Numbered from the stretch's first letter, positions 34,091 through 43,693 are shown. The stretch is DNA of 64,000 nt from Mycolicibacterium porcinum (GCA_002086835.1 MVIG01000002.1:310001-374000), one strand, 5' to 3'. The notes: a model not told the origin generated them from the letters alone. Numbers and translations are program-made.

Positions 34091-35320
34091 TCAGTGCTTC
34101 CACTGCGCGCCGCGGTAGTGCTCCCACGGGTTGTAGTCGGCGAGCAGCTCTTCCTGCGGTGGGCGCTCGGCCTCGGGTACGTGCTGCAGGTTGATCCGCA
34201 CCCGGTACCAGATCGAGCTCGGCCCGCGCATGCCGTCGAGCAGGATGTCGACGGGTTCGAGCCGCTCGGCGACCGCGGGATGGCGCTCGCGCCACACATC
34301 CAGCGCCGCCATGGCCTCGTCTTTGGTCTTGGTCTTGGCGATCTCGATCAGGGGCATGCTCGATTGCCGTCGCCCATCGTGCGAGGAGCCCTTCGGTGCC
34401 TTCTCGGCCGGGCCGAGCTCCTTGGCGAGCGCGAGCAACGCGTCCAGCCCGCCGACCGTGATGTCCATGCCCTCCCAGGGGTCGCCGATCTCGGCGAACC
34501 GGGCGGGCACGGTGGCCACCGTGAACGCTTCGGGGCGACAACCGTCGACCTCGTCCCAGCGCAGCGGGGTGGACACCCGGGCATCGGGGGTGGCCCGCAC
34601 CGAATAGGCCGAGGCCACCGTGCGGTCCTTGGCGTTCTGGTTGAAGTCGACGAAGACCCGGGCGCCCCGCTCCTCCTTCCACCATCGCGCCGTCGCGAGC
34701 TCGGGAACGCGTCGCTCCACCTCGCGGGCCACCGTCTCGGCCGCCAGCCGCACTTTGGTGAACGGCCACTTCGGGTGGATCCGTGCATAGATGTGGAAGC
34801 CGCGGGAGCCCGACGTCTTGGGCCACGCCGTCAGACCGTGCTCTTCCAGCACTTCGCGGGCCACCTGCGCGACGGCGACGATCTGCGGCCAGTCGACCCC
34901 GGGCATCGGGTCCAGGTCGACCCGTAGTTCGTCGGGATGGTCGAGGTCCTCGGCCCGCACCGGGTGCGGGTTCAGGTCGACGCACCCCAGGTTCACCGCC
35001 CACGCCAGGCCCGCGGTGTCGCGCAGAACCGCTTCCTTGGCCGACGTGCCGGACCGGTACTTGAGCTCGGCCACATCCACATAATCAGGCCGCTTCTCCG
35101 GTGCCCGCTTCTGGAAGATGGCCTCGGCGGCAATGCCCTTGACGAACCGCTTGAGGATCATCGGACGCCCGTAGACGCCGCGCAATGCGCCGTCGGCGAC
35201 CGACCGGTAGTAGTTGATCAGGTCCAGCTTGGAGACGTGGGCGTCAGGGAAAACCACCTTGTCAGGGTTGCTGACGGCCACCACGAGGCCGTCGATCTCC
35301 AGCGACACTGCACCGGCCAT
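34091..35320 (-). CDS. polD2: LigD-type primase/polymerase domain protein (PolD2)
   Basis: A 409-residue stand-alone polymerase of the archaeo-eukaryotic primase superfamily, matching mycobacterial PolD2 (Rv0269c) in length and position next to fadD2. The metal-binding RVDLDPMPG motif, the substrate loop KTSGSRGFHIYARIHP and VFVDFNQNAKDRTVASAYSVR are conserved. Such enzymes add ribonucleotides preferentially and may serve repair outside the LigD end-joining pathway. The C-terminal 80 residues extend beyond the catalytic domain. The start at 35320 (MAGAVSLEI) is the only good ATG. Confidence 0.92.
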   Translation of the reverse strand: MAGAVSLEIDGLVVAVSNPDKVVFPDAHVSKLDLINYYRSVADGALRGVYGRPMILKRFVKGIAAEAIFQKRAPEKRPDYVDVAELKYRSGTSAKEAVLRDTAGLAWAVNLGCVDLNPHPVRAEDLDHPDELRVDLDPMPGVDWPQIVAVAQVAREVLEEHGLTAWPKTSGSRGFHIYARIHPKWPFTKVRLAAETVAREVERRVPELATARWWKEERGARVFVDFNQNAKDRTVASAYSVRATPDARVSTPLRWDEVDGCRPEAFTVATVPARFAEIGDPWEGMDITVGGLDALLALAKELGPAEKAPKGSSHDGRRQSSMPLIEIAKTKTKDEAMAALDVWRERHPAVAERLEPVDILLDGMRGPSSIWYRVRINLQHVPEAERPPQEELLADYNPWEHYRGAQWKH

Positions 35321-35374
35321 GAGCACATGGTAGTTACCGCCCGCGGTGCGATAGATGTCACTTATTGTTGCGAC

Positions 35375-37048
35375 ATGCCAAGTCTGTCTGATCTGCCGGC
35401 GAACCTGACCGCGAAGGCCAAGCAGTACGCGGAGCGCGGCGCGGCCGAATTGCACTACGCCCGCAAGATGTTCGAGGCCGGCGCGCTGCGGCTGGAACCG
35501 CCGCAGAACATCCTGGCCATGCTGGGCGACATCCGGACCTGGGGTGAGATCGGGATGATCCCGGCGCTCAACGCGCGCCGGCATCCCAACCGGGTCGCGG
35601 TCATCGACGACGACGGCGAATTCACGTTCGGTGAGCTCGACTCCGCGGCGCACGCGGTGGCCCACGAACTGCTCACGATGGGTGTGCGGGGCGGTGACGG
35701 GGTGGGGATCCTGGCGCGTAACCACCGCTGGTTCCTGGTTGCGCTGTACGGCGCGGCCCGGGTCGGTGCCCGGATCATCCTGCTCAACTCCGAGTTCTCG
35801 GGCCCGCAGATCAAAGAGGTCTCCGAGCGCGAGGGCGCCAAGGTGATCATCTACGACCACGAATACACCGCGGCGGTCTCCCATGCCGATCCCGAGCTGG
35901 GCAAACTGCGGGCGTTGGGAGTCAACCCGGATTCCGAACAACCGTCGGGCAGCACCGACGAGACCCTGGCCGACGTCATCGCCCGCGGCAACGGGCGTCC
36001 GGCGCCGAAGGCCACTAAGCACCCGTCGATCATCATCCTGACGAGCGGCACCACCGGAACACCCAAGGGCGCCAACCGGGCCGCCCCGCCGTCGCTCGCC
36101 CCGATCGGGGGAGTGCTGTCGCACGTCCCGTTCAAGGCGGGCGAGGTCACGTCGCTGCCGGCGCCGATGTTCCACGCGCTCGGATTCCTGCACGCCACCA
36201 TCGCGATGATGCTGGGCACGACCCTGGTGCTGCGCCGCCGGTTCAAGCCCGCGACCGTGCTCGAAGACATCGAGAAACATCAGGTAACCGCCATGGTGGT
36301 GGTGCCCGTCATGCTCTCGCGGATGCTCGACCACCTCGAGCAGATGAAGCCGAAGCCCAATCTGTCCTCACTGCGGATCGTGTTCGTGTCCGGGTCGCAG
36401 CTGGGCGCCGAGCTGGCCTCCCGGGCGCTCAAGGAGCTCGGGCCCGTCATCTACAACCTCTACGGCTCCACCGAGATCGCCTTCGCGAGCATCGCCCGCC
36501 CCAAGGATCTGTCGATCAACCCGTCGACGGTCGGGCCGGTGGTCAAAGGCATCACCGTCAAGATCATCGATGACAACGGCAAGGAGCTGCCACAGGGGCA
36601 GGTGGGTCGCATCTTCGTGCGAAACACGTTCCCGTTCAAGGGATATACCGGCGGCGGGGGCAAGCAGATCATCGACGGAATGCTGTCGTCCGGCGATGTC
36701 GGGTACTTCGACGAGCACGGTCTGCTCTACGTCAGCGGCCGGGATGACGAGATGATCGTGTCCGGCGGCGAGAACGTCTTCCCGGCCGAGGTCGAGGATC
36801 TGATCAGCGGGCATCCCGATGTCATCGAGGCGACCGCACTCGGCGTCGAGGACAAGGAATGGGGTGCGCGGCTCAAGGCCTTCGTGGTGAAGGCCGAGGG
36901 AGCCAGCCTCGACGAGGACACCATCAAGACCTACGTCAAAGAACACCTGGCGCGCTACAAAGTGCCACGTGAGGTGGTCTTCCTCGATGAGCTGCCGCGC
37001 AACCCCACCGGCAAGATCCTCAAGCGTGAGCTGCGCAACCTGGAATAG
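35375..37048 (+). CDS. fadD2: Fatty-acid-CoA ligase FadD2
   Basis: A 557-residue ANL-superfamily ligase, near the 560 residues of M. tuberculosis FadD2 and in the same position after polD2. It activates fatty acids through an acyl-AMP to acyl-CoA. The P-loop ILTSGTTGTPKGAN, the YGSTEIAFASIA motif, the GDVGYFDEHGLLYVSGRDD hinge and the catalytic Lys in NPTGKILKRELR are present. No ribosome-binding site is seen before the ATG at 35375, so the mRNA may be leaderless. It diverges from polD2 across 54 bp. Confidence 0.95.
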   Translation: MPSLSDLPANLTAKAKQYAERGAAELHYARKMFEAGALRLEPPQNILAMLGDIRTWGEIGMIPALNARRHPNRVAVIDDDGEFTFGELDSAAHAVAHELLTMGVRGGDGVGILARNHRWFLVALYGAARVGARIILLNSEFSGPQIKEVSEREGAKVIIYDHEYTAAVSHADPELGKLRALGVNPDSEQPSGSTDETLADVIARGNGRPAPKATKHPSIIILTSGTTGTPKGANRAAPPSLAPIGGVLSHVPFKAGEVTSLPAPMFHALGFLHATIAMMLGTTLVLRRRFKPATVLEDIEKHQVTAMVVVPVMLSRMLDHLEQMKPKPNLSSLRIVFVSGSQLGAELASRALKELGPVIYNLYGSTEIAFASIARPKDLSINPSTVGPVVKGITVKIIDDNGKELPQGQVGRIFVRNTFPFKGYTGGGGKQIIDGMLSSGDVGYFDEHGLLYVSGRDDEMIVSGGENVFPAEVEDLISGHPDVIEATALGVEDKEWGARLKAFVVKAEGASLDEDTIKTYVKEHLARYKVPREVVFLDELPRNPTGKILKRELRNLE

Positions 37049-37077
37049 TTTGCTCCGATCGGTGGTAGTACAGCCTT

Positions 37078-37860
37078 GTGAACATCGAACTGACCGGTAA
37101 GACCGCACTTGTCACGGGCTCGACACAGGGCATCGGGCTGGCCATCGCCGAGCAACTGGCCCGTAGCGGTGCCCGTGTCGCCGTGAACGGTCGGACCCCG
37201 GCTCGCGTCGATGAAGCCGTCGCCAAGCTGGGCGACTTCGACGTCCTGGGCGTCGCCGCCGACGTCTCCACCGAGGAGGGGACGGCCGACCTGCTGAGGC
37301 AGCTGCCCGATGTCGACATCCTGGTGAACAACCTCGGCATCTTCGGTGCCGTACCGCCGCTGGAGATCACCGACCAGCAGTGGCGCAGTTACTTCGACGT
37401 GAATGTTCTTGCCTCAGTGCGGCTTATCCGTAGCTACCTGCCCGGGATGACCGAACGGGGCTGGGGCCGAGCGATTCAGATCGCCAGCGACTCGGCGATC
37501 GTCACGCCGGCGGAGATGATCCATTACGGCGTGTCGAAGACCGCTCTGCTCGCGGTATCGCGCGGTTTCGCCAAGGAGGCGGCGGGCACCGGCGTGACCG
37601 TGAACTCGGTCATCGCCGGGCCGACCCACACCGCAGGCGTCGAAGACTTCGTCTACCAACTCGTGGACAAATCGCTGCCGTGGGACGAGGCGCAGCGGGA
37701 GTTCATGATCAAGCACCGGCCGCAGTCGTTGATCCAGCGGCTGATCGAGCCGGAGGAGATCGCGAACATGGTGGCTTACCTGGCCTCTCCGCTCGCCTCG
37801 GCCACTACCGGTGGGGCGTTGCGGGTCGACGGCGGGTACGTCGACTCGATCCTGCCCTGA
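37078..37860 (+). CDS. SDR family oxidoreductase
   Basis: A 260-residue classical short-chain dehydrogenase with TGSTQGIG, NNLG, the Ser in IQIASDSAI and the YGVSK catalytic pair. The NGRTPAR stretch after beta-2 suggests NADP(H). It follows fadD2 by 29 bp in the same direction and may act on the same lipid pathway, but substrate is unknown. The GTG start at 37078 gives the usual LTGKTALVTG N terminus. Confidence 0.94.
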   Translation: MNIELTGKTALVTGSTQGIGLAIAEQLARSGARVAVNGRTPARVDEAVAKLGDFDVLGVAADVSTEEGTADLLRQLPDVDILVNNLGIFGAVPPLEITDQQWRSYFDVNVLASVRLIRSYLPGMTERGWGRAIQIASDSAIVTPAEMIHYGVSKTALLAVSRGFAKEAAGTGVTVNSVIAGPTHTAGVEDFVYQLVDKSLPWDEAQREFMIKHRPQSLIQRLIEPEEIANMVAYLASPLASATTGGALRVDGGYVDSILP

Positions 37861-37863
37861 CGG

Positions 37864-38610
37864 TCAGCGCCTCATCAGGGCGAAGACTCCCCAGCCGAGA
37901 TACTCCCGCGTGTAGCGCACATAGCGCGCGGGCTCCGTGGTGAGTTCGGCGCGTACCTCGGGCGCCAGTTCGTCGTCCGGGTTCTGGTCGAGCCAGCGCC
38001 GGAGGTTGAGCCACTGTGCCGCGGCGTACCGGTCCCAGCTGTCCTGGTCGGCCAGCACCATTTCCACGACGTCGTACCCGAGGTCACCGAACTGTTCGAT
38101 CAGTTCGGGGAGCGGCAGGAAGTCCGCCATTTCGGTGGCGTGGCAGGCCTGCGCGGTCACCTCGTCCGGTGGCGTCCGACGCCAGTAGGGTTCGCCGACG
38201 AGCATCAGCCCCCCGGGCCGGAGGCTGCGGCTGAGCAGCTCCGCTGTCCCGGCGACACCGTTACCGATCCACGTGGCGCCGATGCAGGCGGCCAGCTCGA
38301 CCGGCTCGGCCGCGACATGACCCGAGGCGTCACCGTGGACGAACTCCACCCGGTCCGCGACGCCGAGCTCGATGGCGCGGGCGCGGGCCTGCTCGGTGAA
38401 CACCGTGCTGATATCCACGCCTGTGCCCGTGAAGCCCAGATCACGTGCCCAGGTGCACAACATCTCACCCGAGCCGCTGGCCAGGTCGAGCACCCGTGTT
38501 CCGGGAGGCAGCCGAAGCGCCCGGCCGAGGGTGGCGTATTTGGCAGGAGTCAGCGGATTGTGGATGCGATGGCTGCTCTCGCGAATGGTGAAGATACGGG
38601 GTAGGTCCAT
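37864..38610 (-). CDS. Class I SAM-dependent methyltransferase
   Basis: A 248-residue methyltransferase. The SAM-binding motif I is VLDLASGSGEMLCTWA, the acidic motif II GTGVDIS and the post-motif GDASGHV. It begins MDLPRIFTIRESSHRIHNP and the ATG has AAAGGA 9 bp upstream. The acceptor molecule cannot be inferred. It converges on the SDR gene with 3 bp between. Confidence 0.9.
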   Translation of the reverse strand: MDLPRIFTIRESSHRIHNPLTPAKYATLGRALRLPPGTRVLDLASGSGEMLCTWARDLGFTGTGVDISTVFTEQARARAIELGVADRVEFVHGDASGHVAAEPVELAACIGATWIGNGVAGTAELLSRSLRPGGLMLVGEPYWRRTPPDEVTAQACHATEMADFLPLPELIEQFGDLGYDVVEMVLADQDSWDRYAAAQWLNLRRWLDQNPDDELAPEVRAELTTEPARYVRYTREYLGWGVFALMRR

Positions 38611-38845
38611 GACCGGATTCCTTTGTGAGAGGCCCTCGGACCCACACGCAGCCAAGAACTTCGGCCAAGAAAGAGCGGCGTGGGTCAGGACAGGGCCTGA
38701 AGAGTGAGGATGATCGGGGCACTGCTCAAGGCAGTGGGCTCCGTCACAGTCATCAACTCACCGATCTCTGCAGCACACCCCGGTGGCAACTGCGCCCTAC
38801 ACGCTACAAGCCTGTGCCGCGACTGCCCAATGGTTTTCCGCACGG

Positions 38846-39157
38846 TCACGACAGCATCGCCGACCCCGGCACCGCCAGGCACACAAGCGACAATGCCAGC
38901 AGAAACCAGCCCGCGCCCTGCCAGATCGGCCAGGTGCCCTCGGCTTTCCATACCTGGTAGGTGCGGACGAACGCGCCGACGCCTCCGACGAACAGGATTA
39001 TCGGGACCAGCGACGCCGAGAGCGTGGAGTGATCGAAGGCGTAGAACGTCAGGGCAACCGCGGCGACGGCCACCACCGCCACCACGTACCACACTGCGGA
39101 CCGGAACATCTCCGGGTCGTGCCAACGCTTTTCGACGTCATTCTCGTCGCTGCCCAT
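38846..39157 (-). CDS. Small multi-span membrane protein
   Basis: A 103-residue protein with a charged N terminus (GSDENDVEKRWHDPEMF) and three likely membrane helices: around residues 20-40, 48-64 and 80-99. No family is recognised. It lies 17 bp after the small secreted-protein gene and is probably co-expressed with it. The 235 bp between it and the methyltransferase start hold no convincing gene. Confidence 0.7.
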   Translation of the reverse strand: MGSDENDVEKRWHDPEMFRSAVWYVVAVVAVAAVALTFYAFDHSTLSASLVPIILFVGGVGAFVRTYQVWKAEGTWPIWQGAGWFLLALSLVCLAVPGSAMLS

Positions 39158-39174
39158 GGTGTTCGCTCATATCG

Positions 39175-39462
39175 TCACGGCGGCCCGTTGATGTACCAGG
39201 CCAGGCATCCCGGCCGGTCCCGGCACGCGATGATCGCGCCGGCATCAGGGGCGGACCCGCGTACCCGGGGCGGTCTGGGCTGCAGATTGCAGTTCACCAC
39301 ATACGGGTTCCACGGAATGACACCGTTCACACATGGCTCGGCCTGGATTTCGGCGGGCGCCGGAGAAACTTGCCCCCACACGGCGGTCGGTGCGATGACG
39401 ACCGACAGCGCTGCCGCACCCAGCAGTACCGGGCGCAGAATGCGTTGTCGTGACGTACTCAT
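39175..39462 (-). CDS. Small secreted protein with paired cysteines
   Basis: A 95-residue protein with a basic start (STSRQRILRP), a hydrophobic core and a probable cleavage after VWG or nearby, so exported. The mature part has four cysteines (EPCVNG, VVNCNL, IACRD, PGCLA) and Pro-Arg-rich linkers. It resembles other small mycobacterial secreted Cys proteins in style, such as the one at 24675-24989, but I can name no function. Confidence 0.68.
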   Translation of the reverse strand: MSTSRQRILRPVLLGAAALSVVIAPTAVWGQVSPAPAEIQAEPCVNGVIPWNPYVVNCNLQPRPPRVRGSAPDAGAIIACRDRPGCLAWYINGPP

Positions 39463-39520
39463 CGTTGAGTATCAACCGTTTCTGGTAGCCGTCTATTTCG
39501 ACCGTAGCACCGAAGTCACC

Positions 39521-39584
39521 CGCCGAGCAGCCGCAAACCTGCCCTTTTTCCGCGAACGGGAGGCAGGTTTGCGTCTGCGCGCGG
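39521..39584 (-). terminator. Long imperfect inverted repeat terminating the acetamidase operon
   Basis: Arms 39521-39543 and 39562-39584 pair at about 20 of 23 positions around an 18-base loop that includes CTTTTT. It lies 40 bp after the acetamidase stop. The arm core GAGCAGCCGCAAA / TTTGCGTCTGC is the same as in the hairpin at 44640-44703, so both belong to one repeat family. Confidence 0.7.
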
Positions 39585-39624
39585 GGAGAGGCGAACGGAC
39601 CGCGGGGCCGAGCGGTGAAACTGC

Positions 39625-40749
39625 CTAGGCCCAGGCGGCCCAGTCGGCCTTCCGGATCATGCAGTGCACCCCTTTGACCGCATCGACCACCTGGCTCACC
39701 TCGAAGTCACCGGCGGCCGAGAGGTAGGCGAAGGCGACGTCGCGCGGCACATCGAGCCGAGTGTTGAGAAACGTGACGGCGTTTCGAACCGCGATCCGCA
39801 TGGCCTCGTCGAGGTCGGCGTCCATGCCGGTCGGGATCCAGTGTGTCGCGGTTTCCACCACTGGGTTTGCGACCGCCCCTATGGCGGCGCGCGCTTCGTC
39901 GGACTTCAGGACGCTCAGTCGTACGGTGGCCCGAAGCGGAGCCTCGAGCGCCGTCAGCGCGACCTCGCCATTGCCTTGTGCGAAATGCGGGTCGCCCGCG
40001 AAGAAGCCGGCCCCGTCGACCTGCACGGGTAGGTAGAGGGTCGATCCCGATACAACGTGCTTGATGTCGATGTTGCCGCCGTGATCGCCGGGCGGCACCG
40101 AGGGCACCGGCTCTTCGGTTGCGCGGGCGACGCCCATGATGCCGAGGAACGGGTTGATCGGGAATCGCACGGTGCGACCGCTGCCGTGGCCCGCCGACAG
40201 CATGCCGTAGGGCTTCCCATGGTGCTTCTCGACCCAACTGAAATGGCTGATCGTGCCCATCGACACGATCTGGTCTACCGCACGCACCGGCTCGGAGTCG
40301 GGGAATTCCGGGAACTCTCCGACGAGCGCACCGTAACCGTGCCGGCTGCTGATGAAGCCGTAAGGGACGCGCATCGCGAGGTCGAGAATCTCGACCTTGA
40401 GTACGTCGCCGGGCCGCGCCTCCGCGACCTGGACCGGGCCGGTTACGATGTGCGGCCCGCAACTGTCGTCATGAGCGAGGGGGCTCGCCGCGATGTCGAC
40501 GACGTCCTTGAGGACATTGTGGATGCCGAACTGGGCAAAGTACGAAACCGGGTCTCGCCCTTGGTCTTCGAGGATTCCCTCGTGGCTCACGGTGTCGATC
40601 GTCACGGTCTCGCCCGATGCCACCGAGAGCACGGGTGCTGTTTGCGCGTTGGGCAGCCACCCCCACAGCACATCGTCGGGGTGTGACTGCAGATAGTGCT
40701 CGCCACCGATGTGGCCTTCGCCTGGATGAAGGGTCGGGAAGATCATCAT
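39625..40749 (-). CDS. Acetamidase/formamidase family protein
   Basis: A 374-residue FmdA/AmdA-type amidase that hydrolyses short amides to acid and ammonia. The VTIDTVSHEGI region, HDDSCGPHIVTGPVQVAEARPGD, FPINPFLGIMGVA and the metal-site-like GDPHFAQGNGEVALTA fit the family. Its start overlaps the RidA stop (ATGA). Being the last enzyme of an operon with an amino-acid-type ABC importer and RidA, it probably acts on the imported compound or a breakdown product. It need not act on acetamide itself. Confidence 0.9.
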   Translation of the reverse strand: MMIFPTLHPGEGHIGGEHYLQSHPDDVLWGWLPNAQTAPVLSVASGETVTIDTVSHEGILEDQGRDPVSYFAQFGIHNVLKDVVDIAASPLAHDDSCGPHIVTGPVQVAEARPGDVLKVEILDLAMRVPYGFISSRHGYGALVGEFPEFPDSEPVRAVDQIVSMGTISHFSWVEKHHGKPYGMLSAGHGSGRTVRFPINPFLGIMGVARATEEPVPSVPPGDHGGNIDIKHVVSGSTLYLPVQVDGAGFFAGDPHFAQGNGEVALTALEAPLRATVRLSVLKSDEARAAIGAVANPVVETATHWIPTGMDADLDEAMRIAVRNAVTFLNTRLDVPRDVAFAYLSAAGDFEVSQVVDAVKGVHCMIRKADWAAWA

Positions 40750-41201
40750 GCCTCCGTGAGTGTCGGTGCGGGACTGGGGTGCGGCCGGGAAAGTCCGACG
40801 ATGAGATCGATCTCGACGGCCGCTCCCACCGCCAGGCCGGTGACCCCGACGCAGGTGCGGCTGGGCAGCGGACCGGCGAACCACTTGACGTACTCGGTGT
40901 TGAACAAGTCGAAGTCGTCGAAATCGGTGAGGTAGACGCGGACCATCAGCGCGTCGTCGAGTGTGGCGTCGAACTGGGCCAGTACTGACGAGAGATTCCT
41001 CATGACTTGATTCGCCTGCGCGGCGAGGCCGCCGCTGACGAGCCGGCCGGTGGCCGGATCGGTGGGCATCTGTCCGGTCACGTACAGGGTGTCGCCCCAC
41101 CGGGTTGCGTGGGAGAACGGGCCCACCTGGGGTGGAACACCTTCGGCGGCAGTGAAATTGAAGGAATCTTTGCTGACTTGTTGATTCGCTCCGCCGCTCA
41201 T
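40746..41201 (-). CDS. RidA family protein (enamine/imine deaminase type)
   Basis: A 151-residue Rid-family protein. Typical segments are GPFSHATRWGDTLYVTGQMP, QVMRNLSSVLAQFDATLDD and MVRVYLTDFDDF. The Arg in PSRTCVGV lies where RidA has its catalytic Arg105, so activity on 2-aminoacrylate-like enamines is plausible. It is 20 or so residues longer than RidA at the N terminus. ATGA overlaps join it to the transporter gene before and the acetamidase after. Confidence 0.92.
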   Translation of the reverse strand: MSGGANQQVSKDSFNFTAAEGVPPQVGPFSHATRWGDTLYVTGQMPTDPATGRLVSGGLAAQANQVMRNLSSVLAQFDATLDDALMVRVYLTDFDDFDLFNTEYVKWFAGPLPSRTCVGVTGLAVGAAVEIDLIVGLSRPHPSPAPTLTEA

Positions 41202-42730
41202 GCGTCCGCCAGCTGCATCGCATTGACGAATCGGGCGGTGGCCGGCTCCTGCGGCCGGGTGATCACCTGCTCTGCGCTGCCTTCTTCCACGACGACTCCA
41301 CCGGCCATGAAGACAACCCGGTCGGCGACCTCGAGGGCGAACCGCAGCTGGTGGGTCGCGATGATCATCGTGAGTCCGTGGTGGTGGGCGAGGCCGCGGA
41401 TGACGCCGAGGACCTCTGCGACAAGCTCGGGGTCGAGCGCACTCGTCGGCTCGTCGAGCAGCAGGATCCTGGGCCGGGCGGCCAGGGCTCGTGCGATGCC
41501 GACTCGCTGCTGCTGTCCGCCGGACAGCCGGTGCGGCAGCACATCGGCCTTGTCCGAGAGGCCTACCTGCGACAGCAGCAGGTCGGCACGCCCGGCGGCC
41601 TCTTCTTTGCTCAGCCCCTGGATCCAGCGCAGGGGAGCCGCGATGTTCTCCTTCACCGTCATGTGTTTGAACAGATTGAAATGCTGAAAGACCATGCCGA
41701 TTCCGGCCGCGATCCGGGCGCGCGCGATCTGTCCCTCGGGCAGCGGGGTGCCGGACTGGCTGTAGCCCAGGGTCTGCCCGGCGATACGGATCGTTCCGGT
41801 GTCGACCGACTCCAGATGATTGATGGTGCGTAGCAAGGTGCTCTTACCGGATCCGCTCGGCCCGAGCAGCGCGATGACTTCGCCCTGCCGCACCGACATG
41901 CTGATGCCGTTGAGCACGTGGTTCTGGCCGTAGGCTTTGCGCAGGTCGCGGATTTCGAGAATGGTGTCGCCGATTTCCTGACGTTCGGCCGGTGGCGGAG
42001 CTGTGGTCACCGGGTCCGGGAGCGGAGCCGGCGGGCTTCCCCGCCGCCGGAAACCCACTCGTGCCAGCAGTGATTGGCGATCGCGGTCGAGGTTGAGCGC
42101 GTCCTCGAGGAGCAACTGGATGACGCCGAGGACCGCGGTGAGGGCGAGATACATGACCGCCGTTGCGAAGTAGATGGAGAAATAGTCGAAGGTGGCCGAG
42201 GCGAGCTGTTGTGTGCGCAGGGTGAGTTCAGGTACGGCGATAACCGATGCCAGCGCACTGTTTTTCATGGTGGAGATGAACTCGTTGCCCAAGGCGGGAA
42301 CCATGGAGCGGAATGCCTGCGGGGCGATCACCCGACGCATGAGCTTGCGAGGTTCGAGGCCGACCGCTCGGCCGGCGAGCGACTGCCCCGGGTCGACGCC
42401 GTTGATGCCCGAGCGCAGGATCTCCGAGATGAAGACGGCTTCGTTCATCGCGAGGGCGACCGAGCCGGCCACCAAGGGCGGCAGGGTGATTCCGATGTGC
42501 GGCAACGCGGTGAAGACGAAGACGAGCTGCAGGATCAACGGTGTGCCGCGGTAGATGACGACGTAGGTCCGGCCCAGTGCGGTGAGGGCCCGCGATCGGG
42601 TGAGTTGCAGCGCCGCAAGTAGAGCGCCGAGCACGATGCCGCCGGCGAAGCCGTACAGCGTGAGCTGGAGGGTGAACAGCATGCCGTCGATCAGCCACGG
42701 CAGCGTCAGATAGTGCAGGAATTTGTCCAT
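41198..42730 (-). CDS. Amino-acid-type ABC transporter, permease and ATPase fused
   Basis: A 510-residue fusion. Residues 1-220 form a HisM/GlnP-like permease with ILRSGINGVDPGQSLAGRA, the EAA coupling loop. A Pro-rich linker (about 225-250) leads to an ATPase with Walker A GPSGSGKST, signature LSGGQQQRVGIARAL and Walker B ILLLDEPTSALD. Polar amino acid importers are usually encoded as separate genes, so the fusion is notable though known elsewhere in actinobacteria. One polypeptide dimer could make a complete transporter with the binding lipoprotein encoded just upstream. Confidence 0.95.
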   Translation of the reverse strand: MDKFLHYLTLPWLIDGMLFTLQLTLYGFAGGIVLGALLAALQLTRSRALTALGRTYVVIYRGTPLILQLVFVFTALPHIGITLPPLVAGSVALAMNEAVFISEILRSGINGVDPGQSLAGRAVGLEPRKLMRRVIAPQAFRSMVPALGNEFISTMKNSALASVIAVPELTLRTQQLASATFDYFSIYFATAVMYLALTAVLGVIQLLLEDALNLDRDRQSLLARVGFRRRGSPPAPLPDPVTTAPPPAERQEIGDTILEIRDLRKAYGQNHVLNGISMSVRQGEVIALLGPSGSGKSTLLRTINHLESVDTGTIRIAGQTLGYSQSGTPLPEGQIARARIAAGIGMVFQHFNLFKHMTVKENIAAPLRWIQGLSKEEAAGRADLLLSQVGLSDKADVLPHRLSGGQQQRVGIARALAARPRILLLDEPTSALDPELVAEVLGVIRGLAHHHGLTMIIATHQLRFALEVADRVVFMAGGVVVEEGSAEQVITRPQEPATARFVNAMQLADA

Positions 42731-42784
42731 GAGTTCACCTCGCCTCTGTCAAATATGTTGCGGCTCTTCGGTGTGAAGCGAGCA

Positions 42785-43693
42785 TCAGCCGACGCTGAGG
42801 ATCGTCGGCTTGGCGACCGCGTTCTCCGTCAGCTGCCATTTGGCGGCCAGCTTGTCCTGGAGTCCGCTCGACTGCACCTCGGTGAGTGCGGCCTGGATGG
42901 CGTCGCGAAACTCGTGCTTGCCCTGCGGTACTCCGATCCCGATCGTGTAGTCGAGCATGACCGTCTCGGCGGAGTCGAGCTTGTCAGGATGTGCCGCAAC
43001 GAACCCTTTGACCGTGTTGATGTCGTTCATGTACGCGTCGGCGCGACCGGCGAGTACCGCTTGCGTGCAGTCGGCGCTCGAGTCGAACAGGCTGACGGTC
43101 GGCGCCTTCAGGCCGGCCGCCGCACATGCGGGCCCGACACCTTCGACGAGCGGAACTTCGACATATCCCTTGTTGAGCCCGACTGTGAGCCCGCACAGCG
43201 AGGTATCGATGCCGGTGATCTTCTTCGGATTCCCCTTCGCCACCAGGATCCCGTCGAATACCTTTGAGTAGCTGATGAAATCAACTCCGCCGGCGGCGCG
43301 TTCCTTGGTCGCATACAGGTTGGAGATGATCCAGTCGGCCTGGCCGCTGGCCACCGTGGGGATGAGTTCTGAGAACCCGACGGAGACGTAGTCGTTGTTG
43401 AAGCCGAGGCAGGCGCCGAGGGCGTTTCCGAGGTCAATGTCGAAACCGTGGTACTCACTGGGGTTTTCCGGGTTCACCGTCTCATAGCCGGGCGTATAAG
43501 GGTTGATCGCGTTCTTGAGGGTCTTGCCGTTGAGGTCCGGATTCTTGGTGCGAAGGTCGGTGCAGGTTGCGGACGCGGCCAGATCGGCGTATTCACTGGA
43601 CTTTTCGGTGGTTGCCGCCTCGGTCGATGAACAACCGGCGATTCCGATACCGACGACAACGGTGAGAAGTGCAGTACAGCGCGGGGTTTTCAT
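42785..43693 (-). CDS. Solute-binding lipoprotein of an amino-acid-type ABC importer
   Basis: A 302-residue family-3 binding protein. The signal peptide ends in a lipobox IGIAGC (Cys about residue 21). The bilobed fold shows EYHGFDIDLGNALGACLG, GQADWIISNLYATKERAAGGVDFI and a late GRADAYMNDINTVKGFV. The FDIDLG segment contains the Asp that usually contacts the amino group of the ligand, which suggests an amino-acid-like substrate. It begins the operon that continues with the fused transporter, RidA and acetamidase, divergent from a FadR-type regulator. Confidence 0.93.
   Translation of the reverse strand: MKTPRCTALLTVVVGIGIAGCSSTEAATTEKSSEYADLAASATCTDLRTKNPDLNGKTLKNAINPYTPGYETVNPENPSEYHGFDIDLGNALGACLGFNNDYVSVGFSELIPTVASGQADWIISNLYATKERAAGGVDFISYSKVFDGILVAKGNPKKITGIDTSLCGLTVGLNKGYVEVPLVEGVGPACAAAGLKAPTVSLFDSSADCTQAVLAGRADAYMNDINTVKGFVAAHPDKLDSAETVMLDYTIGIGVPQGKHEFRDAIQAALTEVQSSGLQDKLAAKWQLTENAVAKPTILSVG

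Noticed and set aside
38685..38760. A 22-codon minus-strand frame (MTVTEPTALSSAP...) between the small membrane gene and the methyltransferase
   Set aside because: No strong ribosome-binding site and no repeated codons that would mark an attenuation leader; too short to support.
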